A stretch of DNA of 64,000 bases from Halopolyspora algeriensis (GCF_003337235.1 NZ_QPJC01000007.1:160662-224661); one strand, 5' to 3'; counted from the stretch's first letter, positions 30,422-39,138 are shown. Notes: a model not told the origin generated them from the letters alone. A program made the numbers and translations.

Positions 30422-30832
30422 TCACTGCTCGAAGCGTCTGCGGAAACGCTCTTCCATCCGCTGAGCGAAGGAACTGCGGTCTTCGGATTTCTTTCGGCTC
30501 TTGCCGGAAGATCCGCCACCGCCCTCCGTCTGCGATTCGGAATCCTCCCCGCCACCACGCATCGAGAACAGGACGGTCACTGCTCCACCGAACATCACGA
30601 GGAAGCCGACCACGCTCACCACGGGGATACCGGCTGCTTTCACCGGTACCACCACGCCGACCACCAGCAGAACCAGCCCCAGTACGAAAACGGCGATTCC
30701 CTGCAGGCGCCGCCGCCTGGAGGGACGCTGCAACCGCCCTCCTCGTACGTTGGAGGCGAACTTCGGATCCTCGGCGTAGAGCGCGCGCTCGATCTGATCG
30801 AGCAGTCGCTGCTCGTGCTCGGAGAGTGGCAT
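30422..30832 (-). CDS. DUF3040 membrane protein
   Basis: A 136-aa protein beginning MPLSEHEQRLLDQIERALYAEDPKFAS, the family hallmark, followed by two adjacent membrane segments (about 46-90) and a Gly/Ser/Glu-rich tail ending in a basic helix. DUF3040 proteins are actinobacterial and uncharacterised, often found near division and envelope genes. GGAGGAG lies about 3 nt before the ATG. The frame is open a further 56 codons, which I regard as leader. Confidence 0.9.
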   Translation of the reverse strand: MPLSEHEQRLLDQIERALYAEDPKFASNVRGGRLQRPSRRRRLQGIAVFVLGLVLLVVGVVVPVKAAGIPVVSVVGFLVMFGGAVTVLFSMRGGGEDSESQTEGGGGSSGKSRKKSEDRSSFAQRMEERFRRRFEQ

Positions 30833-31021
30833 GGCTCCTCCTCCGGCACAGGGTGTAGTGGCGCCGGAGTCCCTGAGGGGCGAACCCTCCGGACTGGGGA
30901 TCCGGCGAACGCTTGGGGGCGTCACTTTCGAGGATACGGTTCCAACGACGTGACGACTACCCGGTCTTGTCCCGGACAGGGACGAATCGATCGAGATCAT
31001 ACGGACGGGGTAGCATCGAGA

Positions 31022-31792
31022 TCAACTCGGCACCCGTCCCAGCGCATGCAGACGGGTGGCCACCTCCCGCAGGGGGGAGCGGGCAGCGGCGGCGATTTCC
31101 AGTTCGGCGAGGGCATCGGCCGCGCCGGCCGTGGACTCCAGCACCGACCCCGGAACGAGATCACTGAGCACTCCCTGCCCCCGTACGGTCTCCACGGTGA
31201 GCCCGGCTTCCCGAAGAACGTGCTCCAGCACATCGCTGTCGAAGCGGCGCTGCAGCGTGTCCCCCGCCGATCCCTCCAGCCTGCCGTCGACATCCCGGAA
31301 CAGCCGGAGCGCTTCGGACACACGCCCCGCCAGCGCCCGCTGCAGCACCGCCGCGTAGCGGTTGACCACGAGCACCGAGACGGCTCCGCCGGGAGCCGCG
31401 GCCGCTGTCAGTGCACGCAGCGAGGCGGGCACGTCGTCGACGAACTCCAGCAACCCGTGCCCCAGTACGAGATCGGCCCCGTCGGGCGGGCCGACCACCT
31501 CGAGAGCCTCGGTATCCCCTTGCAATGCCCTGATCCGCTCGGCCACGCCCGCATCGGCAGCCCGCCGCTGTAGCGTGGCCAACGCGTTGGGGCTGGGATC
31601 CACCACAGTGACGGCACAGCCCGCGGAGGCCAGCGGCACCGCCCAGACCCCGCTTCCGCCACCGACGTCGAGTACTTCCGGCGTACCGTCACGCCGCCGG
31701 CGTGCCTCGGCGAGTTCGGATTCGAGCACGCGGTACACAGCGTCGGATCTCATGGGACGAAAGCGTAATCGCGGCTCACCAGGTTCTGTCAT
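31022..31792 (-). CDS. SAM-dependent methyltransferase
   Basis: A class I Rossmann methyltransferase of about 256 aa. Motif I is VLDVGGGSGVWAVPLA, with an acidic ribose-binding residue in VTVVDPSPNAL and motif III-like LVLGHGLLEFVDD. The C-terminal region resembles Smt/ubiquinone-type enzymes, but the substrate cannot be read from sequence. Two starts are possible (ATG 31792 and ATG 31753), neither with a ribosome site. It is divergent from the ParA gene with about 90 bp between them. Confidence 0.8.
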   Translation of the reverse strand: MTEPGEPRLRFRPMRSDAVYRVLESELAEARRRRDGTPEVLDVGGGSGVWAVPLASAGCAVTVVDPSPNALATLQRRAADAGVAERIRALQGDTEALEVVGPPDGADLVLGHGLLEFVDDVPASLRALTAAAAPGGAVSVLVVNRYAAVLQRALAGRVSEALRLFRDVDGRLEGSAGDTLQRRFDSDVLEHVLREAGLTVETVRGQGVLSDLVPGSVLESTAGAADALAELEIAAAARSPLREVATRLHALGRVPS

Positions 31793-31870
31793 CCGGCGGG
31801 GCCGTGGTGGCCACGGTTGCCGACCATGCCCGGGCACACCCAGTGCCCACCACGGGGTCGTCCGGTTCCG

Positions 31871-31885
31871 TAGGCTACGGGCGTG
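31871..31885 (+). promoter_or_regulatory. Leaderless-type -10 before the ParA-like gene
   Basis: TAGGCT at 31871-31876 matches the actinobacterial -10 pattern TANNNT and lies 6 nt before the GTG start, with no Shine-Dalgarno sequence. Transcription would then begin at or next to the start codon. No clear -35 is visible. Confidence 0.4.
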
Positions 31886-32743
31886 CATACGGTGGCAGTA
31901 CTGAGTCTCAAGGGCGGCGTCGGCAAGACGACCGTGGCGCTCGGTCTCGCTTCGGCGGCCATGCGCCGCGGTGTGCGAACGCTCGTGGTCGATCTGGACC
32001 CGCAGTGCAACGCGACCGCGTCGCTGGAGCCGGAGGAAACCCGCAAAGGGTTGAGTGACGTTCTCGCCGATCCCCGCGAGGACGTGTTGCGGGCCGCGGT
32101 CGCCCCCAGCGCGTGGGGAGAGGAGGTCGATGTCCTCGTCGGTTCCGAGGACGCGGAAGTCCACAACGGCCACGAGTCGGGCGACAGGTACCTCGCCCGG
32201 CTCACCGATGCGCTGTCCCGGCTCGACGACATGGTCGCCGAGGGCGAACTGCCCTATCAGCTCGTCCTGCTGGACTGCCCGCCCTCGCTGGGCAGGCTCA
32301 CGCGCTCGGCTCTGGTGGCGGCGGACCGGGCATTGCTGGTCACCGAGCCGACGATCTTCGCGGTATCCGGGGTGCAGCGTGCCTTCGAGGCCGTTCAGGC
32401 CGAGCGCGCCGAGAACAATCCGCAGTTGCAGCCGCTCGGCGTCGTCGTCAACCGCGTCCGCCCCCGCTCCCATGAGCACCAGTTCCGCATCGAGGAGCTC
32501 CGAGAGATCTTCGGCCCCCTGGTGATGCCGGTGACCCTGCCGGACAGGTTGGCCGTGCAGCAGGCACAGGGTGCGTGCCTGCCGATCCACCAGTGGGGCA
32601 CGCCGGGCGCTCGCGAAGTCGCGCTGGCGTTCAACCTGCTCCTGGCCAGGGCGCTGCGCGCCGGTCGCTCCCGCCGCGCCGTCGCGGACGGCGAGGCGAT
32701 CGACGAGGATGCCGCGGACGGCGAGAGCGACGGACAGGTTTGA
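31883..32743 (+). CDS. ParA/MinD-family ATPase
   Basis: A 286-aa deviant Walker ATPase: LSLKGGVGKTTVALGLASA (Walker A'), VVDLDPQCNATASL (A'-associated Asp) and LVLLDCPPSLGRL (Walker B). Such proteins position chromosomes, plasmids or protein complexes on nucleoid or membrane. No parB neighbour is present and the protein differs from the chromosomal Soj/ParA context, so the cargo is unknown. The C-terminal 25 residues are acidic. It is convergent with pspM. Confidence 0.88.
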   Translation: MHTVAVLSLKGGVGKTTVALGLASAAMRRGVRTLVVDLDPQCNATASLEPEETRKGLSDVLADPREDVLRAAVAPSAWGEEVDVLVGSEDAEVHNGHESGDRYLARLTDALSRLDDMVAEGELPYQLVLLDCPPSLGRLTRSALVAADRALLVTEPTIFAVSGVQRAFEAVQAERAENNPQLQPLGVVVNRVRPRSHEHQFRIEELREIFGPLVMPVTLPDRLAVQQAQGACLPIHQWGTPGAREVALAFNLLLARALRAGRSRRAVADGEAIDEDAADGESDGQV

Positions 32744-32766
32744 GCGTTACCGCCTCGGAGGGCGGC

Positions 32767-33759
32767 TCACGCCGGGTCGCCGTATCCGGAACGGCCGCCT
32801 TCCCGGCGCGGGCGGACATTCTCGCCCGGCTCTCCCGTGCCGGTCGGATCAGCGGGTCCGGCCGGTTGTTCCGGAGGTTCGGCCTGCCCCCGGAGCTGCC
32901 CGGCGGGTCCGGTCGGCATCTCCGTCGGGGTCGCGCCGTTTCCCGGCGCCACCTCCGAAAGTTCCTGCAAGGCCGCTGCCAGCCCGGCGAGCCGGTCGGT
33001 GGCGTCCTGCATCACGTGTTTCTGTTCCGAAGCACCGCTGGCGGCCACTGCCCGCCCGGCCGCGGCCACGAGGCCACCGTAGCTCTCGACTCCCTCGTCG
33101 AGTTCCGCGCGCAGGCGTGCCACGTCGGAGCGCAGTGCCTCCCGGTCCTGCGCGGGTGCGTGCGGGACCGCACCTTCCACGGCCACCAGGCGGTCCGCCA
33201 CGGCACGCAGCGCCGAGGCGGCACGAGCTGCCGTTGTCCGCGCCTCCGTGGCCGGCTCACCCGCCACCCCCACGCCCGCATCGGTCAGCCGGGTCAGCGC
33301 GCTGTGCAGGCTCTGCTCGGCGTCCCGCAGGCGTCGCATGGGCTCGCGGGCCTGTGAGTCGCGCGGGGGAAGCTGCACCGGTTCGGGAGGTGGCTGCGGA
33401 AGCGGAGTGCGTTTCAGCCGCCGATACTTCAGTGCGGCACCGACGGTGCCCGCCCCCGCGGCGAGGGCCAGGCCGCCGACCCCGAAGGACGTCACGTCCA
33501 GCATCGTTTCCGTCGCGGGCTCGAGGGTGACCCAGAAATTCTCCGCGGCGTAGGAGAGGTAGGCACCGCCACCGAGCGCTCCCGTGGCGGTGGCTCCGGA
33601 GGCCGTACCGTATTTGGCCCTTCTGCGCCGCCGGATCAACCGTGCGCGAGGGTCCCGCCACGCCGCGAGTTTCCTGCGAAACCCGGTCAGCACCGGGCCG
33701 CGCAACTGGTCGAGCGCGAATTCCCCCCACTCGGAGAATTCCTCTCTACGCCTGCTCAC
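32767..33759 (-). CDS. pspM: Envelope-stress protein PspM
   Basis: A 330-aa membrane protein. A basic cytoplasmic N-terminus contains RREEFSEWGEFALDQLRGPVLTGFRRKLAAWRDPRARL. Two membrane segments follow (about 55-75 and 88-108), then a long Ala/Arg-rich coiled coil and a Pro-rich tail. In mycobacteria PspM (Rv2743c) tethers PspA at the membrane. The gene order clgR-pspA-pspM supports the name. It starts 6 bp after the pspA stop. No pspN follows; the next gene is convergent. Confidence 0.88.
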   Translation of the reverse strand: MSRRREEFSEWGEFALDQLRGPVLTGFRRKLAAWRDPRARLIRRRRRAKYGTASGATATGALGGGAYLSYAAENFWVTLEPATETMLDVTSFGVGGLALAAGAGTVGAALKYRRLKRTPLPQPPPEPVQLPPRDSQAREPMRRLRDAEQSLHSALTRLTDAGVGVAGEPATEARTTAARAASALRAVADRLVAVEGAVPHAPAQDREALRSDVARLRAELDEGVESYGGLVAAAGRAVAASGASEQKHVMQDATDRLAGLAAALQELSEVAPGNGATPTEMPTGPAGQLRGQAEPPEQPAGPADPTGTGEPGENVRPRREGGRSGYGDPA

Positions 33760-33765
33760 CTGTGG

Positions 33766-34590
33766 TCACGCTTGGTCGGATTGCGGGTTCTGCTGCTGCG
33801 GCCGGGACGCCGGCGCCGGATTCGCCTCCTGCGCCTGCTGCTCGCCCCCGGTGACCTGCTGCTGTTGGCTGCTGCCCATGGAGGCTCGCAACTGGTTGAG
33901 CCGATTGGTTCCCGCGGCGTCGACCGCTGCCTGCTGGACCTCCATCATGCGGCCCTGCACGCTGTTCTGAGCCAGGTCGGCCTCGCCGAGCGCCGTGGTG
34001 TAGCGCTTCTCGATCTTGTCCCGCACCTCGTCCAGGGTCGGCGTGTTGCCGGGGGCGGCGACTTCGGTCATCTGCCGCAGCGAACTCGACACCTGCTCCT
34101 GCATCTTGGCCTGCTCGAGCTGGCTGAGCAGCTTGGTGCGCTCGGCGATCTTCTGCTGGAGCACCTGGGCATTGCGCTGGACCGCCTCCTTGGCCTGGTC
34201 GGCGGCCTGCAATGACTGATCGTGCAGGTTCTTGAGGTCCTCCACGCTCTGCTCGGCGCTCACCAGCTGGCTGGCAAGCTGCTGCGCGGTTTCCTCGTAC
34301 TGTTGCGCCTTGGTCTCGTCCCCCTCGGACCGTGCCTGGTCGGCCATGGTCAGTGCCTGCCTGGCCGAGGACTGCAACTTCTCGACCTCGCCCAGTTGCC
34401 GGTTGAGCTTCATCTCCAGCTGCCGCTGGTTCCCGATGACCGAGGCGGCCTGCTGGGACAGGGACTGGTGCTGTCGCTGTGCTTCCTCGATGGCCTGTTG
34501 AATCTGCACCTTCGGGTCGGCGTGCTCGTCCACCTTCGACGAGAACGCCGCCATGAGGTACTTCCAGAACTTCACGAACGGATTGGCCAT
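33766..34590 (-). CDS. pspA: Phage-shock protein A homologue PspA
   Basis: ESCRT-III-related membrane-stress effector that binds and stabilises damaged membranes. The 274-aa product begins with the amphipathic helix [22 protein letters not shown] and continues as a nearly uninterrupted coiled coil to about residue 215, then a Gln-rich tail. The start at ATG 34590 has GGAG upstream; 20 upstream codons are open. It is followed by pspM and preceded by clgR, as in M. tuberculosis Rv2744c. Confidence 0.95.
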   Translation of the reverse strand: MANPFVKFWKYLMAAFSSKVDEHADPKVQIQQAIEEAQRQHQSLSQQAASVIGNQRQLEMKLNRQLGEVEKLQSSARQALTMADQARSEGDETKAQQYEETAQQLASQLVSAEQSVEDLKNLHDQSLQAADQAKEAVQRNAQVLQQKIAERTKLLSQLEQAKMQEQVSSSLRQMTEVAAPGNTPTLDEVRDKIEKRYTTALGEADLAQNSVQGRMMEVQQAAVDAAGTNRLNQLRASMGSSQQQQVTGGEQQAQEANPAPASRPQQQNPQSDQA

Positions 34591-34839
34591 CTTCTCCGCC
34601 TGCCTTCTCTCATGCTGGTCCGTAGCCACAATGGGCCGGCACACCGGCAACCCGGGGCCGCCGGGGCGATCGTGTCTGCCCCCATCGTGTCAGCTCGCCG
34701 GGGTGGCTTCCACCACGACCGGCAGATCTCCGGGATTACCCGGAGAGGAGATCCGCAGAGCACGCCGGGGGCCGCAGACGGGTGGACCCACCAGCGGGCC
34801 CGTCCTCGTGAGAGCTCGGGCCCGCCGGGGCGGGCACGT

Positions 34840-35346
34840 TCAGGCCGCGACGACAACACCTCCGGATGTCCGGGCAGGAGCACTGATCCGCTGGCTGAGC
34901 ATCGGCTGCAGCCGCCGGTCCTGTCCCGGGGTTCCCTCCTCTCCGGAGTGCTCCTCGGCACCGGCGCTCGCGGTCGCCTCCGCCCCGGCCGGCTCACTGC
35001 CGACGAGCTCGCTGTCGGCGAGCTCGGGGCCGATCAGGCTGGGCACCAGCCGGCCACCGTCGAGATCGGCGGGCGCGGACTGCTCGACCACGGAAGGCGC
35101 GACCAGGGATTCGGATTTGTCGAGGTCACCGGCCACCGTGACCAGCAACTCGGGCAAGGGCAAGTCCAGCGCCTCGCAGATCGAGCCGAGCAGCTCGCTG
35201 GAGGCCTCCTTGCGACCACGTTCCACCTCGGAAAGGTAGCCGAGGCTGACTCGGGCCGCGCGCGAGACCTCCCGCAGCGTGCGAGACTGAGCGGCCCGGG
35301 CGCGGCGCAGCCGTTCTCCGACCGCTTCCCGCAACAACACGGTCAT
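34840..35346 (-). CDS. clgR: Transcriptional activator ClgR
   Basis: An XRE-type helix-turn-helix regulator of Clp protease genes and of pspA in actinobacteria. The HTH (residues about 10-65) matches mycobacterial Clg[40 protein letters not shown]. The middle is acidic and variable. The C-terminus ends VVVAA; short hydrophobic Ala-ending tails are the degron by which ClpP removes ClgR. AGGGAGG precedes the ATG. The 249 bp between its stop and the pspA ATG may hold a second promoter. Confidence 0.94.
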   Translation of the reverse strand: MTVLLREAVGERLRRARAAQSRTLREVSRAARVSLGYLSEVERGRKEASSELLGSICEALDLPLPELLVTVAGDLDKSESLVAPSVVEQSAPADLDGGRLVPSLIGPELADSELVGSEPAGAEATASAGAEEHSGEEGTPGQDRRLQPMLSQRISAPARTSGGVVVAA

Positions 35347-35390
35347 CGCGCGCCTCCCTTCATCGTCGCCTACATCCTGCGCTACGCGTC

Positions 35391-35416
35391 AACGACCCCA
35401 TGTGACTCGGGGTCCC
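35391..35416 (-). promoter_or_regulatory. Possible ECF (SigE-type) promoter of clgR
   Basis: On the minus strand GGGACC (35411-35416) is followed after exactly 16 nt by CGTT (35391-35394), about 45 nt before the clgR ATG. This resembles GGAAC-N16-CGTT ECF sigma promoters. Mycobacterial clgR is SigE-dependent, which makes the match more credible. Confidence 0.45.
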
Positions 35417-35603
35417 TACGTTACTCACTGCGAGATCTCCGGTGGGACCGCTGGGTGGCAAGTCCGCCCAGGGCGAACGTCGCTCACCCACATGGCGGCG
35501 TCCGGGTGTGCTCGGCGGTGCCGGTGGATCCGTCGAGGGACGTCGTTCGGAGAGACCGAAGATCCGAGAGCCGAGCGGCAGCTCGGATTTCCGACCAGGG
35601 AAA

Positions 35604-35667
35604 GTGACCGGCCGGGGCCACCGGTGAGGTGGCCGGCCGGAGACAGCCGGCGAGGGTGACCGGCCGG
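35604..35667. repeat. Three spaced GTGRCCGGCCGG repeats in the clgR-cinA spacer
   Basis: The 353-bp spacer 35347-35699 has no supported gene. It carries gtgaccggccgg at 35604-35615 and 35656-35667, with gtggccggccgg at 35629-35640, spaced 25-27 bp apart. The repeats lie 3' of cinA and upstream of the clgR promoter. Purpose unknown; a tandem binding site is one option. Confidence 0.4.
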
Positions 35668-35699
35668 ATTGCCCGCATGATGCGGCCGACATATCCGGT

Positions 35700-36197
35700 T
35701 CAACGCACCATTCTCGTGAAATGTTCCATGGTCGCCCGAACGGCCGCAGCCCGCACGGCGTGCCGATCCCCCTCCAAGGATACCGAGCACACCGCCGTCT
35801 CGTCGGGACCCGCGAACCCGAGGTGCACCGTTCCCGGGGCCGTCCCGTCCTGCGGATCGGGTCCGGCCACTCCGGTGAGTCCGATTCCCCAGTCCGCGGC
35901 GCAGTGCAGCCGGGCTCCCGCCGCCAGTGCCTCGGCGACCCGCGGGTGTACGGGGCCGTGCTCGTCGAGGAGGTCGGCGTCGACACCCGCGAGGCTCGAT
36001 TTCAGGTCGGTCGCGTAGACCACCATGCCGCCGCGCACCACGTCACTGGCCCCGGCCACCTCGGTCAGTGCCGCGCTGACCAGGCCCGCCGTCAGCGACT
36101 CGGCCGTGGCCACCGTCTCGCCGCGGCGGCGCAGCACCTCCAGAACCGCGACCACCCGCTCCCGCGGCACCTCCAGCACGTCGAGCACGCCGCTCAT
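35700..36197 (-). CDS. CinA C-terminal-domain protein (NMN amidohydrolase family)
   Basis: A 165-aa stand-alone CinA C-terminal domain of the nicotinamide-nucleotide amidohydrolase (PncC) type, which deaminates NMN to NaMN in pyridine-nucleotide salvage. Signatures are ETVATAESLTAGLVSAALTEVAGASDVVRGGMVVY, GIGLTGVAGPDPQDG and GTVHLGFAGP. ATG 36197 overlaps the pgsA stop as ATGA, so the two are coupled. Whether this protein retains amidohydrolase activity cannot be told from sequence. Confidence 0.9.
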   Translation of the reverse strand: MSGVLDVLEVPRERVVAVLEVLRRRGETVATAESLTAGLVSAALTEVAGASDVVRGGMVVYATDLKSSLAGVDADLLDEHGPVHPRVAEALAAGARLHCAADWGIGLTGVAGPDPQDGTAPGTVHLGFAGPDETAVCSVSLEGDRHAVRAAAVRATMEHFTRMVR

Positions 36198-36835
36198 GCC
36201 CGTCCACCGCGGGCTCGTCGGCCCACTGCCCGCAGGCGCAGGGCGCGCACCGTGTAGTCCAGCCCCGTCACCACGGTGGCCACCACCGCGGCCCCCATGA
36301 CCGTCCACCGGAGTGGTTCACCGAACTCGCCCAGCGGAATCAGGTACAGGGCGATGGCGATCGCCTGCAGCATCGTCTTGAGCTTGCCGCCGCGGCTGGC
36401 CGGGATCACACCGTGTCGGATCACCCAGAAACGCAGCAGGGTGACGATCAGCTCGCGCGCGATGATGGTCGACGTCACCCACCAGGGCAGGTCGCCGAGC
36501 ACGCTGAGCCCGACCAGTGCGGCACCCGTCAGCGCCTTGTCCGCGAGCGGATCGGCGACCTTGCCGAAGTCGGTGATCAGGCCGCGCCGCCGGGCCAGAT
36601 CACCGTCGATACGATCGGTGATCGACGCCAGCGCGAACACCGCGGTGGCCACCCAGCGCCACACCGGGTCGTGTCCGCCCACGGCGAACAGTGCGAGCAG
36701 GAAGAGAGGAACGAGCACCAATCGCGACATGGTCAGCACGTTGGCGATGTTGAGCAACGGCACCGCACGCGTCGTGTTCACGTGCTCCTCCCCGGCTTTT
36801 GCGGTAGGCTCCGGCACCGCACCCTCCGCCGTCAT
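36194..36835 (-). CDS. pgsA: CDP-diacylglycerol--glycerol-3-phosphate 3-phosphatidyltransferase
   Basis: Integral membrane CDP-alcohol phosphatidyltransferase making phosphatidylglycerophosphate. The family motif D-G-x2-A-R-x8-G-x3-D-x3-D is intact in DGDLARRRGLITDFGKVADPLAD. The 213-aa protein has about five membrane segments. ATG 36835 has GGAG upstream; GTG 36781 (VNTTRAVPLLNIANV) has GGGAGG 5 nt upstream and would give a protein 18 residues shorter. I cannot decide between them. Located next to cinA and clgR as in mycobacteria (pgsA3). Confidence 0.93.
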   Translation of the reverse strand: MTAEGAVPEPTAKAGEEHVNTTRAVPLLNIANVLTMSRLVLVPLFLLALFAVGGHDPVWRWVATAVFALASITDRIDGDLARRRGLITDFGKVADPLADKALTGAALVGLSVLGDLPWWVTSTIIARELIVTLLRFWVIRHGVIPASRGGKLKTMLQAIAIALYLIPLGEFGEPLRWTVMGAAVVATVVTGLDYTVRALRLRAVGRRARGGRA

Positions 36836-36950
36836 GACTTCTCCGTTCGCCGGTCCGTGGAAGCGTGCCCGCCCGTCGCCGTCTGCGCGCGACTCGGTAC
36901 GTCGCCCACCAGCTTAAGGATCGTGTACGCGGCATGCGGCGTCCACTGCA

Positions 36951-37064
36951 TCAGTCGTCATACCACATCGCGCCGATGCGGCCGTCCGCGAAAGGCAGTT
37001 CCGGAGGCATGCCGAACCCGAGTGGGCTCGCTCGTGCCGTCTCCGGACGACCTCCGGACAACAA
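36951..37064 (-). CDS. Possible 37-aa small protein upstream of pgsA
   Basis: In the 329-bp pgsA-argA spacer (36836-37164) one minus-strand frame, from TTG 37064 to TGA 36951, ends in a sequence that looks coding rather than random: MPPELPFADGRIGAMWYDD, with G/C at most third positions in its second half. An internal ATG at 37010 would give 18 residues. No good ribosome site is present. It could be a small gene or the tail of a decayed one. I do not recognise it. Confidence 0.25.
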   Translation of the reverse strand: MLSGGRPETARASPLGFGMPPELPFADGRIGAMWYDD

Positions 37065-37164
37065 TAGCCGCCATGCCCGGCGGGGCTGGTCATGGCCACC
37101 TCTCCCGGGTCTCGTTCCCACTCCGGTGACCCGCCTGCGTTGCGAGGCGCGATAGAATACAGAG

Positions 37165-37731
37165 ATGCATGATTATACGACCGGCGCGATAACAATTCGT
37201 CGAGCGCGGATCTCGGATGTCCGGACGATCAAGACGCTGGTCGATACCTATGCGGGCCGTGTACTGCTCGCAAAGGACCTGGTCACGCTCTACGAGAGCG
37301 TCCAGGAGTTCTGGGTGGCCGAACTCGACGAGCCCGACGGCGGCAGCGGGCACGACGGGCGGGCCCGCATCGTCGGTTGCGGTGCGCTGCACGTGCTCTG
37401 GGAGGATCTGGCCGAGATCCGCACCGTCGCCGTCGACCCCAGCGCCCGGGGGCTCGGGATCGGACACCTCGTCGTCGAACGGCTGATCGAGCTGGCGCAC
37501 GGACTCGGGCTGCAGCGGCTGTTCGTGCTCACCTTCGAGACCGGCTTCTTCGCCCGGCACGGTTTCCGGCCGATCTCCGGAACGCCGGTCGACCCCGAGG
37601 TGTACACCGAGATGCGCCGCTCCGCCGACGAGGGCATCGCCGAGTTCCTGGAGCTGCCCTACGTGAAGCCGAACATCCTCGGCAACACCCGCATGCTGCT
37701 CGAACTCGATCACCCGCGCGACGAAGGCTGA
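37165..37731 (+). CDS. argA: ArgA-like amino-acid N-acetyltransferase (GNAT)
   Basis: A 188-aa single-domain GNAT closely resembling the mycobacterial N-acetylglutamate synthase Rv2747, first enzyme of arginine synthesis. Key stretches are IRRARISDVRTIKTLVDTYAG, VQEFWVAE, GCGALHVLWEDLAEIRTVAVDP, the acetyl-CoA loop RGLGIGHLVV, and LPYVKPNILGN. No ribosome site precedes ATG 37165, but TAGAAT (37153-37158) lies 6 nt upstream, suggesting a leaderless transcript. In M. tuberculosis it neighbours ftsK and pgsA3; here 3.4 kb of other genes separate it from ftsK. Confidence 0.9.
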   Translation: MHDYTTGAITIRRARISDVRTIKTLVDTYAGRVLLAKDLVTLYESVQEFWVAELDEPDGGSGHDGRARIVGCGALHVLWEDLAEIRTVAVDPSARGLGIGHLVVERLIELAHGLGLQRLFVLTFETGFFARHGFRPISGTPVDPEVYTEMRRSADEGIAEFLELPYVKPNILGNTRMLLELDHPRDEG

Positions 37732-37916
37732 TCACGCCGCGCGGGCGTCACTGCTTCCACCAGCTTCCACACTCCGGTCGACGGGTTGCGCCGGTGTTCT
37801 CGCCCGTGGTCACACCGCGCACGCGCCCGCTGCAGCGCCGCGTCGACGCACAAGAACGTAACGACCACTCGGCTTCTCACTTGCCCTGAAAGAGGGGCGC
37901 GCCAACAGCGTGGGCT

Positions 37917-37945
37917 GTTTCGAATTTTTCGAAACCGGGTAGCAT
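37917..37945 (+). promoter_or_regulatory. Operator and promoter of the PIN toxin-antitoxin operon
   Basis: A perfect inverted repeat, gtttcgaa-ttt-ttcgaaac (37917-37935), lies 4 bp upstream of a TAGCAT -10 element (37940-37945), 24 bp before the antitoxin ATG. Operators overlapping the promoter are expected for autoregulated toxin-antitoxin operons. The arms are AT-rich against the local background. Confidence 0.6.
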
Positions 37946-37968
37946 GGGGAGCAAATAGGGAGGTTTCG

Positions 37969-38445
37969 ATGACTGTCACGGTGCGCGAGCAGACCGTATT
38001 ACCACCACAGGGACCGACTGACACCCTCTCTGAACTGGCGAAACTACTCACGCCAAAGGAAGAGAGCAAGCAGGCAGCCCTCGTCGGTCCGGATGGAAGC
38101 CACGTCGAGGTTCCCGAGCCGGTCTATCGAGTCCTCCGGGATGTCGTCACCGCCATGTCCAAAGGACTCGCGATCACAGTGGCCCCGCACAACACGATGC
38201 TGACCACCCAGGAGGCCGCCGACATGCTCAACATGTCCCGCCCCACACTGGTCAAACTACTCGAACGGGACAAGGCGATCCCGTTTACCCAGCACGGGCG
38301 CCACCGCCGGATCAAACTCGAAGACGTCATCGCCTATCAACAGCGCACCCGAAAAGAGCGTCAGGAAGCACTCGACGCCATGGCCGCCGACGGAGAAGAA
38401 TCGGGGCTCTACGAGGCGACGACCGATCCCATCGAGACACGGTAG
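37969..38445 (+). CDS. Helix-turn-helix antitoxin (excisionase-type)
   Basis: A 158-aa protein with an excisionase-type winged HTH: MLTTQEAADMLNMSRPTLVKLLERDKAIPFTQHGRHRRIKLEDV (residues about 78-122). The N-terminal part is variable and the C-terminus acidic, as expected for the toxin-neutralising segment. GGGAGG is 5 nt before ATG 37969. The stop is 8 bp before the PIN gene, whose ribosome site overlaps it. Base composition is visibly less G+C-rich than in neighbours, consistent with acquisition. Confidence 0.88.
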   Translation: MTVTVREQTVLPPQGPTDTLSELAKLLTPKEESKQAALVGPDGSHVEVPEPVYRVLRDVVTAMSKGLAITVAPHNTMLTTQEAADMLNMSRPTLVKLLERDKAIPFTQHGRHRRIKLEDVIAYQQRTRKERQEALDAMAADGEESGLYEATTDPIETR

Positions 38446-38453
38446 GAGACCGA

Positions 38454-39026
38454 GTGCCGTTTCCTGCCTTCCTGGATGCATGCGTGCTGTATCCCCAGCA
38501 TCTCAACGACACATTGTTGCGGCTGGCTGCAGCGGAGACCTACCGCCCACTGTGGTCGGCCGATGTGCTCGACGAACTACGCCGCAACTTGCTCATCCGG
38601 ATCAGTCGGTCCGCCGTCGACTATCGGCTCGGCAACATGCAACAACATTTCCACGACGCCGAAGTCACTGGTTACCAGTCACTGCTCCCCACCATGACCA
38701 ACGACGAGAAGGACCGCCACGTTCTGGCCGCCGCTGTACGCGCCAACGCCGAAGTCATCGTGACCTTCAACGTCAAGCACTTCCCTGCCACTGCACTCGA
38801 CCCTTACGACCTGGTTGCAGTTCATCCCGACGACTTTCTACTCGATCAACTCGACCTCTACCCCGGCATCACTCTGCAATGCCTGCATCAGCAGGTCGCC
38901 GGCTACCGCAAGGAACCGACCACAGTGCCGGACCTGATGACTTTCCTCGCCACACGGACCGGTCTACCCAAATTCGCCAGTGAAGTACTCCGCCATCTCC
39001 CCTCAATGGATTCCAACGCCCCGTAG
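38454..39026 (+). CDS. PIN-domain ribonuclease toxin
   Basis: A 190-aa PIN nuclease, probably an RNase toxin. Acidic metal ligands expected for the fold are present: Asp in FPAFLDACVLYP (residue 8), SADVLDEL, TNDEKDRHVLAAAV, and VIVTFNVKHFP near the last site. The C-terminal 55 residues are helical and extend beyond the core. GTG 38454 is preceded by GGAG. With the upstream HTH gene it forms a VapBC-like type II system in which the antitoxin has an excisionase-like HTH. Confidence 0.87.
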   Translation: MPFPAFLDACVLYPQHLNDTLLRLAAAETYRPLWSADVLDELRRNLLIRISRSAVDYRLGNMQQHFHDAEVTGYQSLLPTMTNDEKDRHVLAAAVRANAEVIVTFNVKHFPATALDPYDLVAVHPDDFLLDQLDLYPGITLQCLHQQVAGYRKEPTTVPDLMTFLATRTGLPKFASEVLRHLPSMDSNAP

Positions 39027-39138
39027 CAATTACTCACGATCACCCGATGGAGGGCGGAAGATCATCCTGTCGCACCATGCGCACGGAAGGTGATCGATAG
39101 GACACTTCTCGTGATCAGTGCGACCGAAGGAGTCTTCC

